NCBI GenBank assembly: GCA_020846975.1
Contig: JADLCX010000023.1
Location: 45,838-109,837 of the forward strand
Source of the DNA: Phycisphaerales bacterium
GTDB lineage: Bacteria > Planctomycetota > Phycisphaerae > Phycisphaerales > UBA1924
Reading direction: 5' to 3'
Length of the DNA stretch: 64,000 nucleotides
Below, one piece after another: positions 16,311-25,184 of this stretch. Numbering within the stretch: position 1 is the stretch's first letter; the number at the start of each line of letters is the position of its first letter. A program made the position numbers and the translations under genes. The notes under the pieces were generated by a model. That model worked only from the letters and a program-made list of their open reading frames with translations. It ran no database searches and was not told where the DNA came from.

Positions 16311-18425
16311 ATGGCCGCTGACCTGTCCCATATCCGCAACTTCGGAATCTGCGCCCACATCGACGCCGGCAAGACGACGGTGTCGGAGCGCATCCTGTAT
16401 TACACGGGCAAGAACTACAAGATCGGCGAGGTGCACGAGGGCACGGCGACGATGGACTTCCTGCAGGAAGAGCAGGAGCGTGGGATCACGATCCAGTCGG
16501 CGGCGACGACGTGCCCGTGGACGTTCAAGGGGCGGGAGTTCAAGTTGAACCTGATCGACACGCCTGGGCACGTGGACTTCACGATCGAGGTGGAGCGTTC
16601 GCTGCGCGTGCTGGACGGGGCGTGCGCGGTGTTTGACGGGAAGGAGGGGGTGGAGGCGCAGTCGGAGACGGTGTGGCGTCAGGCGGACCGGTACAAGGTG
16701 CCGCGGCTGTGCTTCGTGAACAAGATGGACAAGATCGGGGCGAGTTTCGACTTCAGTTTCGGCACGATCAAGAGCCGGTTGGGCGCGAACGGGATCGCGA
16801 TCCAGTATCCGATCGGGACGGGGCACGAGCACAAGGGGATCGTGGACCTGCTGACGCGGCGGGCGTACTTCTTCGAGGGCGAGAAGGGGGAGAAGGTGAT
16901 CGAGAGGGACGTGCCGGACGACATGAAGGAGACGATCGAGAAGTGGCGGCACGACATGATCGAGAAGGTGAGCGAGCTGGACGACGGGTTGATGGAGAAG
17001 TACCTGCACGGGACGGAGCCGACGGTCGATGAGTTGAAGGCGGCCCTTCGCAAGGGGACGGTGTCGCGGCAGTGCTACCCGGTGCTGTGCGGGGCCGCGC
17101 TGCGGAACATCGGCGTGCAGATGCTGCTGGACTGCGTGTGCGAGTACCTGCCGAGCCCGACGGAGAAGCCGGAGGTAACGGGCACGGACCCGCGCGACAA
17201 GGACACGGCTCTCTCGCGGCCGCACGACCCGAAGGCTCCGTTCGCGGCGCTGGTGTTCAAGGTGGTGAGCGATCAGCACGGCGACCTGACGTACATCCGC
17301 GTGTACTCGGGGACGCTGACGAAGGGGTCGCGCGTGATCAACCCCGGGAACGGGAAGAAGGAGAACGCGAGCCGGATCTTCGAGATGCACGCGCAGAACC
17401 GGATCCCGCTGGACGAGACCAGCGCGGGCAACATCGTGGCGGTGGTGGGGATCAAGGACAGTTACACCGGCGACACGCTGTGCGACGCGGACGACCCGAT
17501 CATCCTGGAGCGGATGTTCTTCCCCGAGCCGGTGATCGCGATGAGCATCGAGCCGAAGACGCAGGACGACAAGCGGAAGTTGTCGGAGGCGCTGGGCGTG
17601 ATCCGTCGCGAGGACCCGAGTTTCCGGTCGAACTTCAACGAAGAGACGGGGCAGACGATCATCGCCGGCATGGGCGAGCTTCACCTTGAGATCATCAAGA
17701 ACAAGCTGGTCCGTGACATGAAGATCAACGTGAACGTGGGCAAGCCGAAGGTGAGTTACCGCGAGGCGATCAGCAAGACGGCCGAGGATGTGCGAGGGCT
17801 GTTCAAGAAGCAGACGGGCGGACGCGGCAAGTTCGGCGACTGCACGATCAACATCGAGCCGTTCTCGGCGGCGCAGGCAGAGGAGGCGGAACTCGACTTT
17901 ACCGACCAGGTCGCGTTCGAGAACGCGATCACGGGCGGTTCGATCCCGAAGGAGTTCATCCCGAGCGTGGAGTACGGCGTGCGGCAGGCGGCCAAGAGCG
18001 GCGTGTACGCGGGGTATCCGCTGATCAACATCAAGGTGACGCTGACGGACGGCTCGTTCCACGCGGTGGACTCGGACCAACTGTCGTTCGAGCAGGCGGG
18101 CCGGATCGCGTTGCAGGAGGCCGTGCCGAAGGCGGGACCGACGCTGCTGGAGCCGATCATGAAGGTCGTGGTGACGGTGCCGAACGACTACCTGGGCAAC
18201 GTGACGGGCGACATGATGTCGCGTCGCGGGATGATCATCGACACCGAGGACCGCGACCCGGTGAAACTGGTGACGTGCGAGGTGCCGCTGAGCGAGATGT
18301 TCGGCTACACCACGAGCCTCCGCGGCATGTCTCAGGGGCGAGCGAGCAACACGATGGAGTTCTTGGAGTACCGCCCGATGCCGGCGAGCCTGATCAAGGC
18401 GGTCCGCGAGGAAGAGACGAAGTAG
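16311..18425 (+). CDS. fusA: Elongation factor G
   Basis: The 704-residue GTPase translocates the ribosome. The P loop AHIDAGKTT (residues 15-23), switch II DTPGHVDF, NKMD and the EF-G block FLQEEQERGITIQSAATT are all present, followed by domains II-V ending in the usual SLRGMSQGRA. Length is normal. It is not next to rpsL, rpsG or tuf, so it is either a relocated housekeeping copy or a second EF-G paralogue; the full set of canonical motifs favours a functional translocase. The Shine-Dalgarno before ATG 16311 is weak. A clear intrinsic terminator follows the stop. Confidence 0.95.
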   Translation: MAADLSHIRNFGICAHIDAGKTTVSERILYYTGKNYKIGEVHEGTATMDFLQEEQERGITIQSAATTCPWTFKGREFKLNLIDTPGHVDFTIEVERSLRVLDGACAVFDGKEGVEAQSETVWRQADRYKVPRLCFVNKMDKIGASFDFSFGTIKSRLGANGIAIQYPIGTGHEHKGIVDLLTRRAYFFEGEKGEKVIERDVPDDMKETIEKWRHDMIEKVSELDDGLMEKYLHGTEPTVDELKAALRKGTVSRQCYPVLCGAALRNIGVQMLLDCVCEYLPSPTEKPEVTGTDPRDKDTALSRPHDPKAPFAALVFKVVSDQHGDLTYIRVYSGTLTKGSRVINPGNGKKENASRIFEMHAQNRIPLDETSAGNIVAVVGIKDSYTGDTLCDADDPIILERMFFPEPVIAMSIEPKTQDDKRKLSEALGVIRREDPSFRSNFNEETGQTIIAGMGELHLEIIKNKLVRDMKINVNVGKPKVSYREAISKTAEDVRGLFKKQTGGRGKFGDCTINIEPFSAAQAEEAELDFTDQVAFENAITGGSIPKEFIPSVEYGVRQAAKSGVYAGYPLINIKVTLTDGSFHAVDSDQLSFEQAGRIALQEAVPKAGPTLLEPIMKVVVTVPNDYLGNVTGDMMSRRGMIIDTEDRDPVKLVTCEVPLSEMFGYTTSLRGMSQGRASNTMEFLEYRPMPASLIKAVREEETK

Positions 18426-18464
18426 GCTGGGGCGCCGGAGTTCGGAGTGATGGGCGGCATCATC

Positions 18465-18494
18465 AACGGTCCGCGCGGGAGCGCGGGCCGTTTT
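18465..18494 (+). terminator. Intrinsic terminator of fusA
   Basis: A 12-base stem, AACGGTCCGCGC with GCGCGGGCCGTT and one G-U-type pair, has a GGGA loop and is followed by TTTTC. It lies 40 bases after the fusA stop. Confidence 0.8.
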
Positions 18495-18517
18495 CATTGC
18501 GTGGGGTGGGAAGGAGA

Positions 18518-18592
18518 GCAACGGGCCGCCCGTTGCGATCAGGCCGGGATTGACCCGGCCTGATCGCGCATCGGCAGGGATGTCGATGCCAC
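18518..18592. repeat. Three consecutive palindromes between convergent genes
   Basis: GCAACGGG-ccg-CCCGTTGC lies at 18518-18536. A perfect 12-base pair, GATCAGGCCGGG and CCCGGCCTGATC, lies at 18537-18565. GCATCG...CGATGC (18568-18589) is followed by the CCACGG tail seen in other copies of that element. None has a T run. They fill the space between fusA and the convergent dockerin gene and may also serve as a bidirectional terminator. Confidence 0.65.
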
Positions 18593-18594
18593 GG

Positions 18595-20784
18595 TCAACA
18601 GGCGCCGAAGTACGCCGCGAGGAAGTCGAAGAGGTCCTGGACACTCAGGCCGTTGGGCGCGCCGGGACCGGGCGGGCTGTCGTTGGCGTTGGCGCACGGG
18701 TCGTTGGCGAAGTAGGCGGCGAGGAAGTCGAAGAGGTCCTGGACGGAGACGTTGTTGTTCTGGGTGAAATCGCCGCGGCAGCAGGGGATGGTGAGGCTGT
18801 AGGGGACGCAGACCGTACCGGGACCCGCGAAGCGCGAGCCGGGAGGGATGCAGAGGTCGGGGGTGCTGATGCGGCAGGAAGCGCCGCAGCAGCACGCGCC
18901 GGCGGGTGTGACGGGCGCGGGGCAGTGTCCGTGGAAGCCGAATCGCGTGAGGTTGAAGGCGGTGTGCCCTGAGCCGAGCGAGTTGCCGGGGATGGAGCCG
19001 CCGGCGGTCCCCTGGGCGTTCTCGTAGCCGATGGTGAAATCGCCCGGCGCGGGCTCGGGGGTGATCGAGCCGTAGCGGAACTCGACGTTGGAGGTGAACT
19101 CGTGGAGGACGATCTGGAATGAGAAACTGTCGGGGACGGGGAGGCCGAACTGCGTTACATTCTCCCAGGAGATGGTGAAGGTGCGGCTGGGGGCGACGCC
19201 GTCGGTTCTCGCGAACACGTCACCGGCGACGAGGGGGTTGAAGTCGTCCCAGAGCGGGCAGAGGGTGTTGTTGGGCGGGTTGAGGTCGGGGATGGGCACG
19301 TTGGCGAAGGTGGAGTTGTTGGCTCCGCCGAACTGGATAAAGCCGTTGGAGCAGACCCAGACGGACTCGAAGACGTTTGAGATGTGTGCGAACTGGAAGG
19401 GGAGCGTGACGGTCTGGCCGCAGTCGTCGCAGTTGCTCGGCGTGGTGAGGAGCACCGTGCCGGGCAGGCCGGCGATCGGGGTGAAGGGGTTGGATCCGGG
19501 CGAGATGAGGTAGGAGATGTTGAGTTGGCAGACGGTGCCGATGCCGAGGAAGTTGCCGCCGTGGTTGGCGCAGCGCTCGGCGGTGGCGTTGAAGCAGGCC
19601 TCGGTGGAGGCGATGCAGCAGGCGCCGATATCGAGGCAGTCATCGAGCGCGCAGCTGGAGCCGTAGCCGAGGAAGACCCCGCCGATGGACTGGCAGCCGA
19701 CGGGATCGACGGTGGTGATGCACGGGCCGGAGCCGGTGTCGCAGCAGGCGCCCGTGAAACAGGGATCGGGGTTGCAGGTCGTGCCCTGGCCCTGGGGGAA
19801 CCCGCCGACGGTCTCGCAGAAGGGCTGGTCGATGAGGAAGCAGAGGCCGGTGAGGGGATCGCAGCACGCGCCGAGGAAGCACGGGCCGGTCATGCAGTCG
19901 GTGCCCGCGCCGACGAAGTTGCCGCCGAGTGCGTCGCACTCGGCTGGTGGAACGACGGTGCAGGTGAGGTCGGGAAGGCAGCACGCTCCCTCGCCGCAGG
20001 GCGAGGGTTCGCAGGAGATGCCGACACCGAAGAAGAAGCCACCGAGGGCGGCGCAATCCTGGGGTGTGACGAAGACGCAGGAAGAACTGGGGGGGAGCAG
20101 TGCGGGCGGGTCGCCCTCCTGGAACGGCGGGCGGACCGGAACGCAGCACGCGCCCTTGTCCATGCAGGGGTTGTACTTGGGGTTGGCGCACGTCGTGCCG
20201 TCGATGCGCGCGATCTTGTTCGCGGGGCACGCGCCGAAGAGCGGCGAGGTCCACGTGCACTTGCGCTCCTTCGTGCAACAGGCGGAGGCGGCGACGGGGC
20301 GGGCGCGGATGATGATCGGATTGGGCGGCGGCGTCGGGCCCTTGCCGGCCACGCGGATGGTGTAGGGCGTGCCGGCGGTGAGCTTGACGGCGTCGAGTTG
20401 GGCGTGGAGGTCGCAGGTGTTGTCGTTGCAGACGATCTCGTTGAGGGTCGTGGCCGGACAACCCGAGTGAAGGGAGAGGACGGTGTCCCACGGGACCGCG
20501 GTTTCGCAGAGCGAGATGACGTAGAACTCGGTGAGCGCGGGGGTGAACGCGTAGAACACGTCGTTGGCGGAGGGGCCGCACGCGGAGCCGCCGATGCTGG
20601 TGGTGGCGTCAACGGTGGTTCCCATGAGGGAAACGGACTCGGGGAGGATGGTCGCGGTGAAGCACTCGTCGTTGGGCGGCGGAACGGCCGCGGCGGCGGG
20701 GGCGAGCAATCCGAGCGCGAAGAGCGTGGTGGGGAAGCGCGTGCGACCGACGCCCGCGCGCGGGCGCTTGGTGAAAAAGAGCAT
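18595..20784 (-). CDS. Secreted Cys-rich repeat protein with C-terminal GC-type dockerin
   Basis: The start at 20784 has AAGGAAA upstream with good spacing, and the product (729 residues) begins with a signal peptide ending near APAAAA, followed by the common planctomycete start PPNDECFTA. Residues about 200-420 hold five tandem repeats of about 40 residues, with consensus GACC-x(5-6)-C-x7-C-x(3)-GG-x-F-x-G-x-G-x2-C-x4-C; a sixth copy lies near the C-terminus. Between them is a beta-rich domain with the phrase SNGFIQFGG, resembling nidogen-like or choice-of-anchor domains. The tail has two dockerin hands, each ending VQDLFDFLAAYF. It is probably extracellular and disulfide-rich. No catalytic motif is seen. 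Confidence 0.8.
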   Translation of the reverse strand: MLFFTKRPRAGVGRTRFPTTLFALGLLAPAAAAVPPPNDECFTATILPESVSLMGTTVDATTSIGGSACGPSANDVFYAFTPALTEFYVISLCETAVPWDTVLSLHSGCPATTLNEIVCNDNTCDLHAQLDAVKLTAGTPYTIRVAGKGPTPPPNPIIIRARPVAASACCTKERKCTWTSPLFGACPANKIARIDGTTCANPKYNPCMDKGACCVPVRPPFQEGDPPALLPPSSSCVFVTPQDCAALGGFFFGVGISCEPSPCGEGACCLPDLTCTVVPPAECDALGGNFVGAGTDCMTGPCFLGACCDPLTGLCFLIDQPFCETVGGFPQGQGTTCNPDPCFTGACCDTGSGPCITTVDPVGCQSIGGVFLGYGSSCALDDCLDIGACCIASTEACFNATAERCANHGGNFLGIGTVCQLNISYLISPGSNPFTPIAGLPGTVLLTTPSNCDDCGQTVTLPFQFAHISNVFESVWVCSNGFIQFGGANNSTFANVPIPDLNPPNNTLCPLWDDFNPLVAGDVFARTDGVAPSRTFTISWENVTQFGLPVPDSFSFQIVLHEFTSNVEFRYGSITPEPAPGDFTIGYENAQGTAGGSIPGNSLGSGHTAFNLTRFGFHGHCPAPVTPAGACCCGASCRISTPDLCIPPGSRFAGPGTVCVPYSLTIPCCRGDFTQNNNVSVQDLFDFLAAYFANDPCANANDSPPGPGAPNGLSVQDLFDFLAAYFGAC

Positions 20785-20844
20785 GGAAGTTTCCTTGCGG
20801 GTGACGAACTGCCGAGGCCGACGTCGAGGTCGCGCGCCATGTGC

Positions 20845-20872
20845 AGTGTACCTGAAACCGGGCGATCGGCAA
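20845..20872 (-). promoter_or_regulatory. Candidate promoter of the Cys-rich dockerin gene
   Basis: On the minus strand, TTGCCG (20872-20867) and TACACT (20850-20845) are separated by 16 bases. This gives a leader of roughly 55 bases before the ATG. The assignment rests on consensus only. Confidence 0.4.
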
Positions 20873-21067
20873 CGAACCGGATCGGTCGCGCCGTGTCGCG
20901 GTGTGAGGACCGAAGGCACCGCCGCGGAGCGGAGGAGGCAGCAGGCTGCGACGTACCCCCCCGGGCGGCACGGTTGAACCAGAGCCCGTAGACTGTTCGA
21001 GGCTGAGAAGTGAAGAAGGGCAACCGAGGCAAGCCCGGCGCGCGGGCGTTTCGCGGCGGCGAGGGAG

Positions 21068-21691
21068 ATGCTGGAGTTCAGATTGGGTTTTGTTCGACCA
21101 ATACCCACGACGACGACGCAACTGCTGAACGACCTTCGCGACACGGCGAATCAGCAGGCGTGGTATGTGTTTGACCAGAGGTACAAGCCGATCATCCACG
21201 CGGTGGCGATGCGGCTGGGGCTGCGGGCCGAGGATGCGGCGGATGTGGCCCAGCAGACGATCACGGACTTCCTAAGGGACTACCGGCGCGGCCAATACGA
21301 CCGGGGGAAGGGGCGGCTGCGCGACTGGCTGAGGGGGATCGCGCGCAACCGGGCGATCGATGTGCTGCGGGCGGATGGGCGCGGGCGGGCGAAGACCGCG
21401 GGCGACGACATCGAGCACCTGGCGGAGGATGGTCAGGTCAACGCGATCTGGGAGCAGGAGGAGAAGGCGGCGATCGTCGCGGCGGCGATGGAAGAACTGC
21501 GGGCGGGCGACACGAGCGCGAACGTGATCAAGGCGTTCGAGCTGGGGTTCCTGCGCAAGATGCCGGTGGAGCAGGTGGCGGTGGAGTGCGGGATGAGCAT
21601 CGACAGCGTGCACCAGTCGCGGACGCGGGTGGTGAAGCGGCTGAACGCGATCGTGAAGCGGCTGTCGGATGCGTATGCGGAGGACTGGTAG
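21068..21691 (+). CDS. ECF-type RNA polymerase sigma factor
   Basis: The 207-residue protein has a sigma-70 region 2 (RYKPIIHAVAMRLGL, EDAADVAQQTITDFL, RGKGRLRDWLRGIARNRAIDVLR) and a region 4 helix-turn-helix (MPVEQVAVECGMSIDSVHQSRTR). The spacing is typical of planctomycete ECF groups that are linked to protein kinases. ATG 21068 follows GGAG within AGGGAG. The 3' end overlaps the kinase gene by about 23 bases if its first ATG is used, so the two are translationally coupled or at least co-transcribed. No separate anti-sigma gene is present; the zinc-finger at the kinase N-terminus may fill that role. Confidence 0.88.
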   Translation: MLEFRLGFVRPIPTTTTQLLNDLRDTANQQAWYVFDQRYKPIIHAVAMRLGLRAEDAADVAQQTITDFLRDYRRGQYDRGKGRLRDWLRGIARNRAIDVLRADGRGRAKTAGDDIEHLAEDGQVNAIWEQEEKAAIVAAAMEELRAGDTSANVIKAFELGFLRKMPVEQVAVECGMSIDSVHQSRTRVVKRLNAIVKRLSDAYAEDW

Positions 21692-24600
21692 CGAGCAGGT
21701 CGGGGTGTGCGGGAGGATGGGTGTCGGGGTGAAGGAGCGAGCGGGCGTGTCGAGTGCGGAATCGGAGGCTCGCGCGGGAGAGGAGGAGGAGTTCGGGGCG
21801 TGCCCGCCGGACGAGGTGATCGACCTGATCGCGGGAGGGGGCGCGGCGACATCGGAGGTGGCGGCGCATCTGGAGATTTGCGCCCGGTGTCGAGCGGAGA
21901 TCGCGGCGGTCCGTGCCGGGGAGCAGTTCCTGAGCGGGTACCTCGGTCCGGCGCGGGCTGAGGAGGCTCGTGAGAACGAACTGGACATCTCGCCGGACCT
22001 TTTGCCGGGGTACCGGATGCTGTCGCTGATCCACAGCGGCGGGCAGGGGGTCGTGTACAAGGCTGTGCAGGAGACGACGGGGCGGACGGTGGCGGTGAAG
22101 ATGCTGCTGTCGGGTCGGTTCGCGACTCCGTCGCAGCGCAGGCGGTTCGAGCGCGAGGCGGAAGTGGCGGCGTCGCTGGACCACCCGGGGATCGTGCGGA
22201 TCTTTGATTCTCGCGAGGTGCGGGGCGGGCGGCACGCGCTGATCATGGAGTATGTCGAGGGCGTGCCGCTGGACGGGTGGGTGCCGACGGTGCGGAGCGA
22301 CCGGGAGCGGCTGCGGGTGTGGATCGCGATGTTCGTCGAGATCGCCGATGCGGTGGAGCACGCGCACCGGAACGGTGTGATTCACCGCGACCTCAAGCCG
22401 GCGAACGTGCTGGTGGATGGTCACGATCGGGCGCGCGTGGTGGACTTCGGGGTGGCCAGGCCGATCCGCCCGGGGGGCGGCGAGAAGGGCGCGGCGATCA
22501 CGCAGGCGGGGGAGTTCGCGGGTTCGCTGGAGTATGCCTCGCCGGAGCAGGTGCTGGAGGCGAGCGACACCGGGCAGGGCATCCGGGCGGATGCGAGGTC
22601 GGACGTGTATTCCCTGGGCGTGATGCTGTACCGGTGCGTGTGCGGGAAGCACCCGTACCCGACGGACGGCTCGATCATCGAGGTGGTCAGGACGATCGTG
22701 GAGATCGCGCCCGTGCGGCCGTCGGTCGCGGACCGGACGATCGACCTGGACCTCGAGACCATCATGCTGCTGGCGCTGCACAAGGACCGGGCGCGGCGGT
22801 ATCAAACGGCGGGCGCGCTGGCGGCGGACCTGCGCCGGTACCTCGCGGGCGACGCGATCGAGGCACGGCGGGACAGCGGGCTGTACGTGCTGCGCAAGAC
22901 GGCGAGGAAGTACCGGGCGCCGATCGCGGCGGCGGGCGTGCTGCTCGCCGCGCTGGCGGCGGTGCCGGTGCTGATCGTGATCGCGAGTGCGGAGACCGAG
23001 CAGCGCAAGCGCTTCGTGGAGTATTACCGCGAGGTGCGGACTGCGGGCACGATCGCCGAGGGCCGGCTTGCGACCCAACAACGGCGGGGCCCGTGGGGGG
23101 AGACGATGATCTGGACGGGGCTGCTGGATACGTTCGCGGCGCGACCGGGGGCGGGTGCGACGAAGAACGATCCCGGGATCATGGACCCCGAGAAGATGCG
23201 GGAGACGGCGGTTTGGGCCCTGCGCGAGGTGTATGCGCGGGATCCGTGCATCCACACAGCGCAGATCGGATCGGGTGTGCGAGCGGCGGTGGCGTGCTCG
23301 GTTCCGCCCGCGGAACTGCGCTGGGTCAACGCCGAGGGACGGTTGCTCCGCGCGCCGATGACGAGCCTGGACAAGCCGATCGTCACCGATGGAAGGGTCG
23401 GAGTGGAGGAGCGGTGCGGGTTCGGAGGTTCGGGCGGCTCGCTGGCCGTGTGGGGAGCCGATGGCCTTGGCGTGCTTGACGCGAAGACCGGCGCGTCCCG
23501 CGCGAGATTCGCATCGGCGCGCATTGGTCGAGCCGGCGCGGCGGTCTCGCCGGGCGATGACGCGGTGGTGTGGGTCGATCCCGACGGCCGGGTGTGGCGG
23601 GCGGCGCTTGCGGGCGGCGAGACCGCGGCCCTCTCGGGTGCGCCGCGGGGGATCGCGACCATCGGTTGGGGAAGGGCGGGGCTCGTCGCGTTGGGACAGC
23701 ACGGTGAGTTGTGGTTGGTCGACGCGGAGACTGGGGCAGCGCTGGCGCACCGATCACTCTCGCCTGGGGCTTGGTTGGGCGAACGCGGCGGGGACGAAAA
23801 GATCCAACTCGTGCAGAGCCGTGATGGGTCGCTGATCGGCGTGGCGAAAGGAGCGGACGCGTGGTTTGTGCCCGTCAAGGCCGCGGGGCAGCGGGCCGAA
23901 GCGTCCGTGCAACCCGTGCCGGAGATGGGCGAGCCGGTGCTGATCGATACGGCGACGCCGGGCGCGACGATCGCGCTGCTGTCCGGGGGCCCGGGGTTGG
24001 GCGCGAGGGCCTTGAGCGGGGGAGAGCGGCCGCGGGTGATGATCTGGACCGTGCGAGACGGGCGCGAGGCCGGGGACCTGATGGGTCACGAGAAGCCGAT
24101 CTCGCTCGTGCTGGCGTGCGATGATGCGGTGGGCACGGGAAACGGACGGCCGAGCGCGATCACGATCGATGCGGGCGGCGTGGCGCGGGTGTGGAGTCTT
24201 GGCGCGACGACGGTTGTGAACTCGCAGGAGAGCAGCGCAACGCCCGCGATCGTGGGCGTCGGCTGGGAGAACGCCACGACGCTGCGGTCGTGGACGGCGG
24301 ACGGGATGGAGTCTCGCTGGAGCGCGGCGGGAGTGCGGCGGCCCGACGCAGCACAGCCCCGACTGGGCGACCCGCCCGCGCGGCTGTCGGCGGTCTCGCT
24401 CCACGCGGGAACGGGGCGGATCGCGGCGGGCTTTGAGGATGGACGGCTGGAGATTCTCGACGACCAGACCGGGCGCGTCGATTGCCGCGTTTCGTGGAGC
24501 GGCACGGGCGGACCGCGCGGCCTGTCGTGGAGCGATGACGGCACGAAGTTGGGGGCGTTTGATGGCGGGGGCGGCGTGTGGTGGTGGTCGGTCGGCGGGG

Positions 24601-25166
24601 CCGAGGGTGCGGGAGGGCGGGCGGTGCTGATCTCGCAGGCCGCGCCCGACATGGAAAGGGTTGGCCGGGTCGGCGGCCTGGTGTTCGGCCGCGACGACCA
24701 GACGCTGATCGTGAGCGGTTCGCGTGGAACACTGGCGAGTTACGAGCAGTCGAGCGGGGCGTTTGTGTTTTCCCATCCCATCCGTGACAATCCGCTCGGA
24801 CCGATGGGCACCTGCGCGACGGACTTCTTCCACGCGGTGATGGCCGACCGGAAGGTGGTGATCCTGGATGACATGGTCTTCGGGGCGGTGGTTTCGTGGG
24901 TCGAGCGGCCGGACTTTGGCGCGCGGGAATCGCGGGCGCGGAAGGCCACGTGCATGGCGGTCTCGCCCGACGGAAGGCACGCGGCGATCGGCCACGACAA
25001 CGGCGAGGTCGGCGTGTGGGACCTGTGGTCTCCCGACGCGTCGCTGGTCGGCAACCTGGAGTACCGGCTGTCGCAACGCCAACCGTACGAGGACGCGATC
25101 GACGCCGAGGCGGTGAGGGCGTGGTTCAGGGAGCGCTTCGAGCACGCCTACCCGGCGGAGCGGTAG
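21669..25166 (+). CDS. Ser/Thr protein kinase with anti-sigma-type zinc finger and C-terminal beta-propeller
   Basis: The protein (1165 residues if the first ATG is used) has four parts. Residues 67-74 form HLEICARC, the H-x3-C-x2-C motif of anti-sigma zinc fingers. A Hanks kinase domain follows (HSGGQGVVYKA, VAVKMLL, VIHRDLKPANVLV, VVDFGVA, SLEYASPEQV), then a single membrane segment around LLAALAAVPVLIVIAS. The rest is about 700 residues of WD40-like propeller with recurring phrases such as VSPDGRHAAIGHDNGEVGVWD. The kinase side faces the cytoplasm and the propeller the periplasm if the segment spans the membrane. Starts at 21675, 21717 or a GTG at 21729 are possible; GGGAGG sits directly before 21717. 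It probably senses a signal and controls the overlapping ECF sigma factor. Confidence 0.88.
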   Translation: MRMRRTGSEQVGVCGRMGVGVKERAGVSSAESEARAGEEEEFGACPPDEVIDLIAGGGAATSEVAAHLEICARCRAEIAAVRAGEQFLSGYLGPARAEEARENELDISPDLLPGYRMLSLIHSGGQGVVYKAVQETTGRTVAVKMLLSGRFATPSQRRRFEREAEVAASLDHPGIVRIFDSREVRGGRHALIMEYVEGVPLDGWVPTVRSDRERLRVWIAMFVEIADAVEHAHRNGVIHRDLKPANVLVDGHDRARVVDFGVARPIRPGGGEKGAAITQAGEFAGSLEYASPEQVLEASDTGQGIRADARSDVYSLGVMLYRCVCGKHPYPTDGSIIEVVRTIVEIAPVRPSVADRTIDLDLETIMLLALHKDRARRYQTAGALAADLRRYLAGDAIEARRDSGLYVLRKTARKYRAPIAAAGVLLAALAAVPVLIVIASAETEQRKRFVEYYREVRTAGTIAEGRLATQQRRGPWGETMIWTGLLDTFAARPGAGATKNDPGIMDPEKMRETAVWALREVYARDPCIHTAQIGSGVRAAVACSVPPAELRWVNAEGRLLRAPMTSLDKPIVTDGRVGVEERCGFGGSGGSLAVWGADGLGVLDAKTGASRARFASARIGRAGAAVSPGDDAVVWVDPDGRVWRAALAGGETAALSGAPRGIATIGWGRAGLVALGQHGELWLVDAETGAALAHRSLSPGAWLGERGGDEKIQLVQSRDGSLIGVAKGADAWFVPVKAAGQRAEASVQPVPEMGEPVLIDTATPGATIALLSGGPGLGARALSGGERPRVMIWTVRDGREAGDLMGHEKPISLVLACDDAVGTGNGRPSAITIDAGGVARVWSLGATTVVNSQESSATPAIVGVGWENATTLRSWTADGMESRWSAAGVRRPDAAQPRLGDPPARLSAVSLHAGTGRIAAGFEDGRLEILDDQTGRVDCRVSWSGTGGPRGLSWSDDGTKLGAFDGGGGVWWWSVGGAEGAGGRAVLISQAAPDMERVGRVGGLVFGRDDQTLIVSGSRGTLASYEQSSGAFVFSHPIRDNPLGPMGTCATDFFHAVMADRKVVILDDMVFGAVVSWVERPDFGARESRARKATCMAVSPDGRHAAIGHDNGEVGVWDLWSPDASLVGNLEYRLSQRQPYEDAIDAEAVRAWFRERFEHAYPAER

Positions 25167-25184
25167 CCCAGGCGGATGGGAAGT

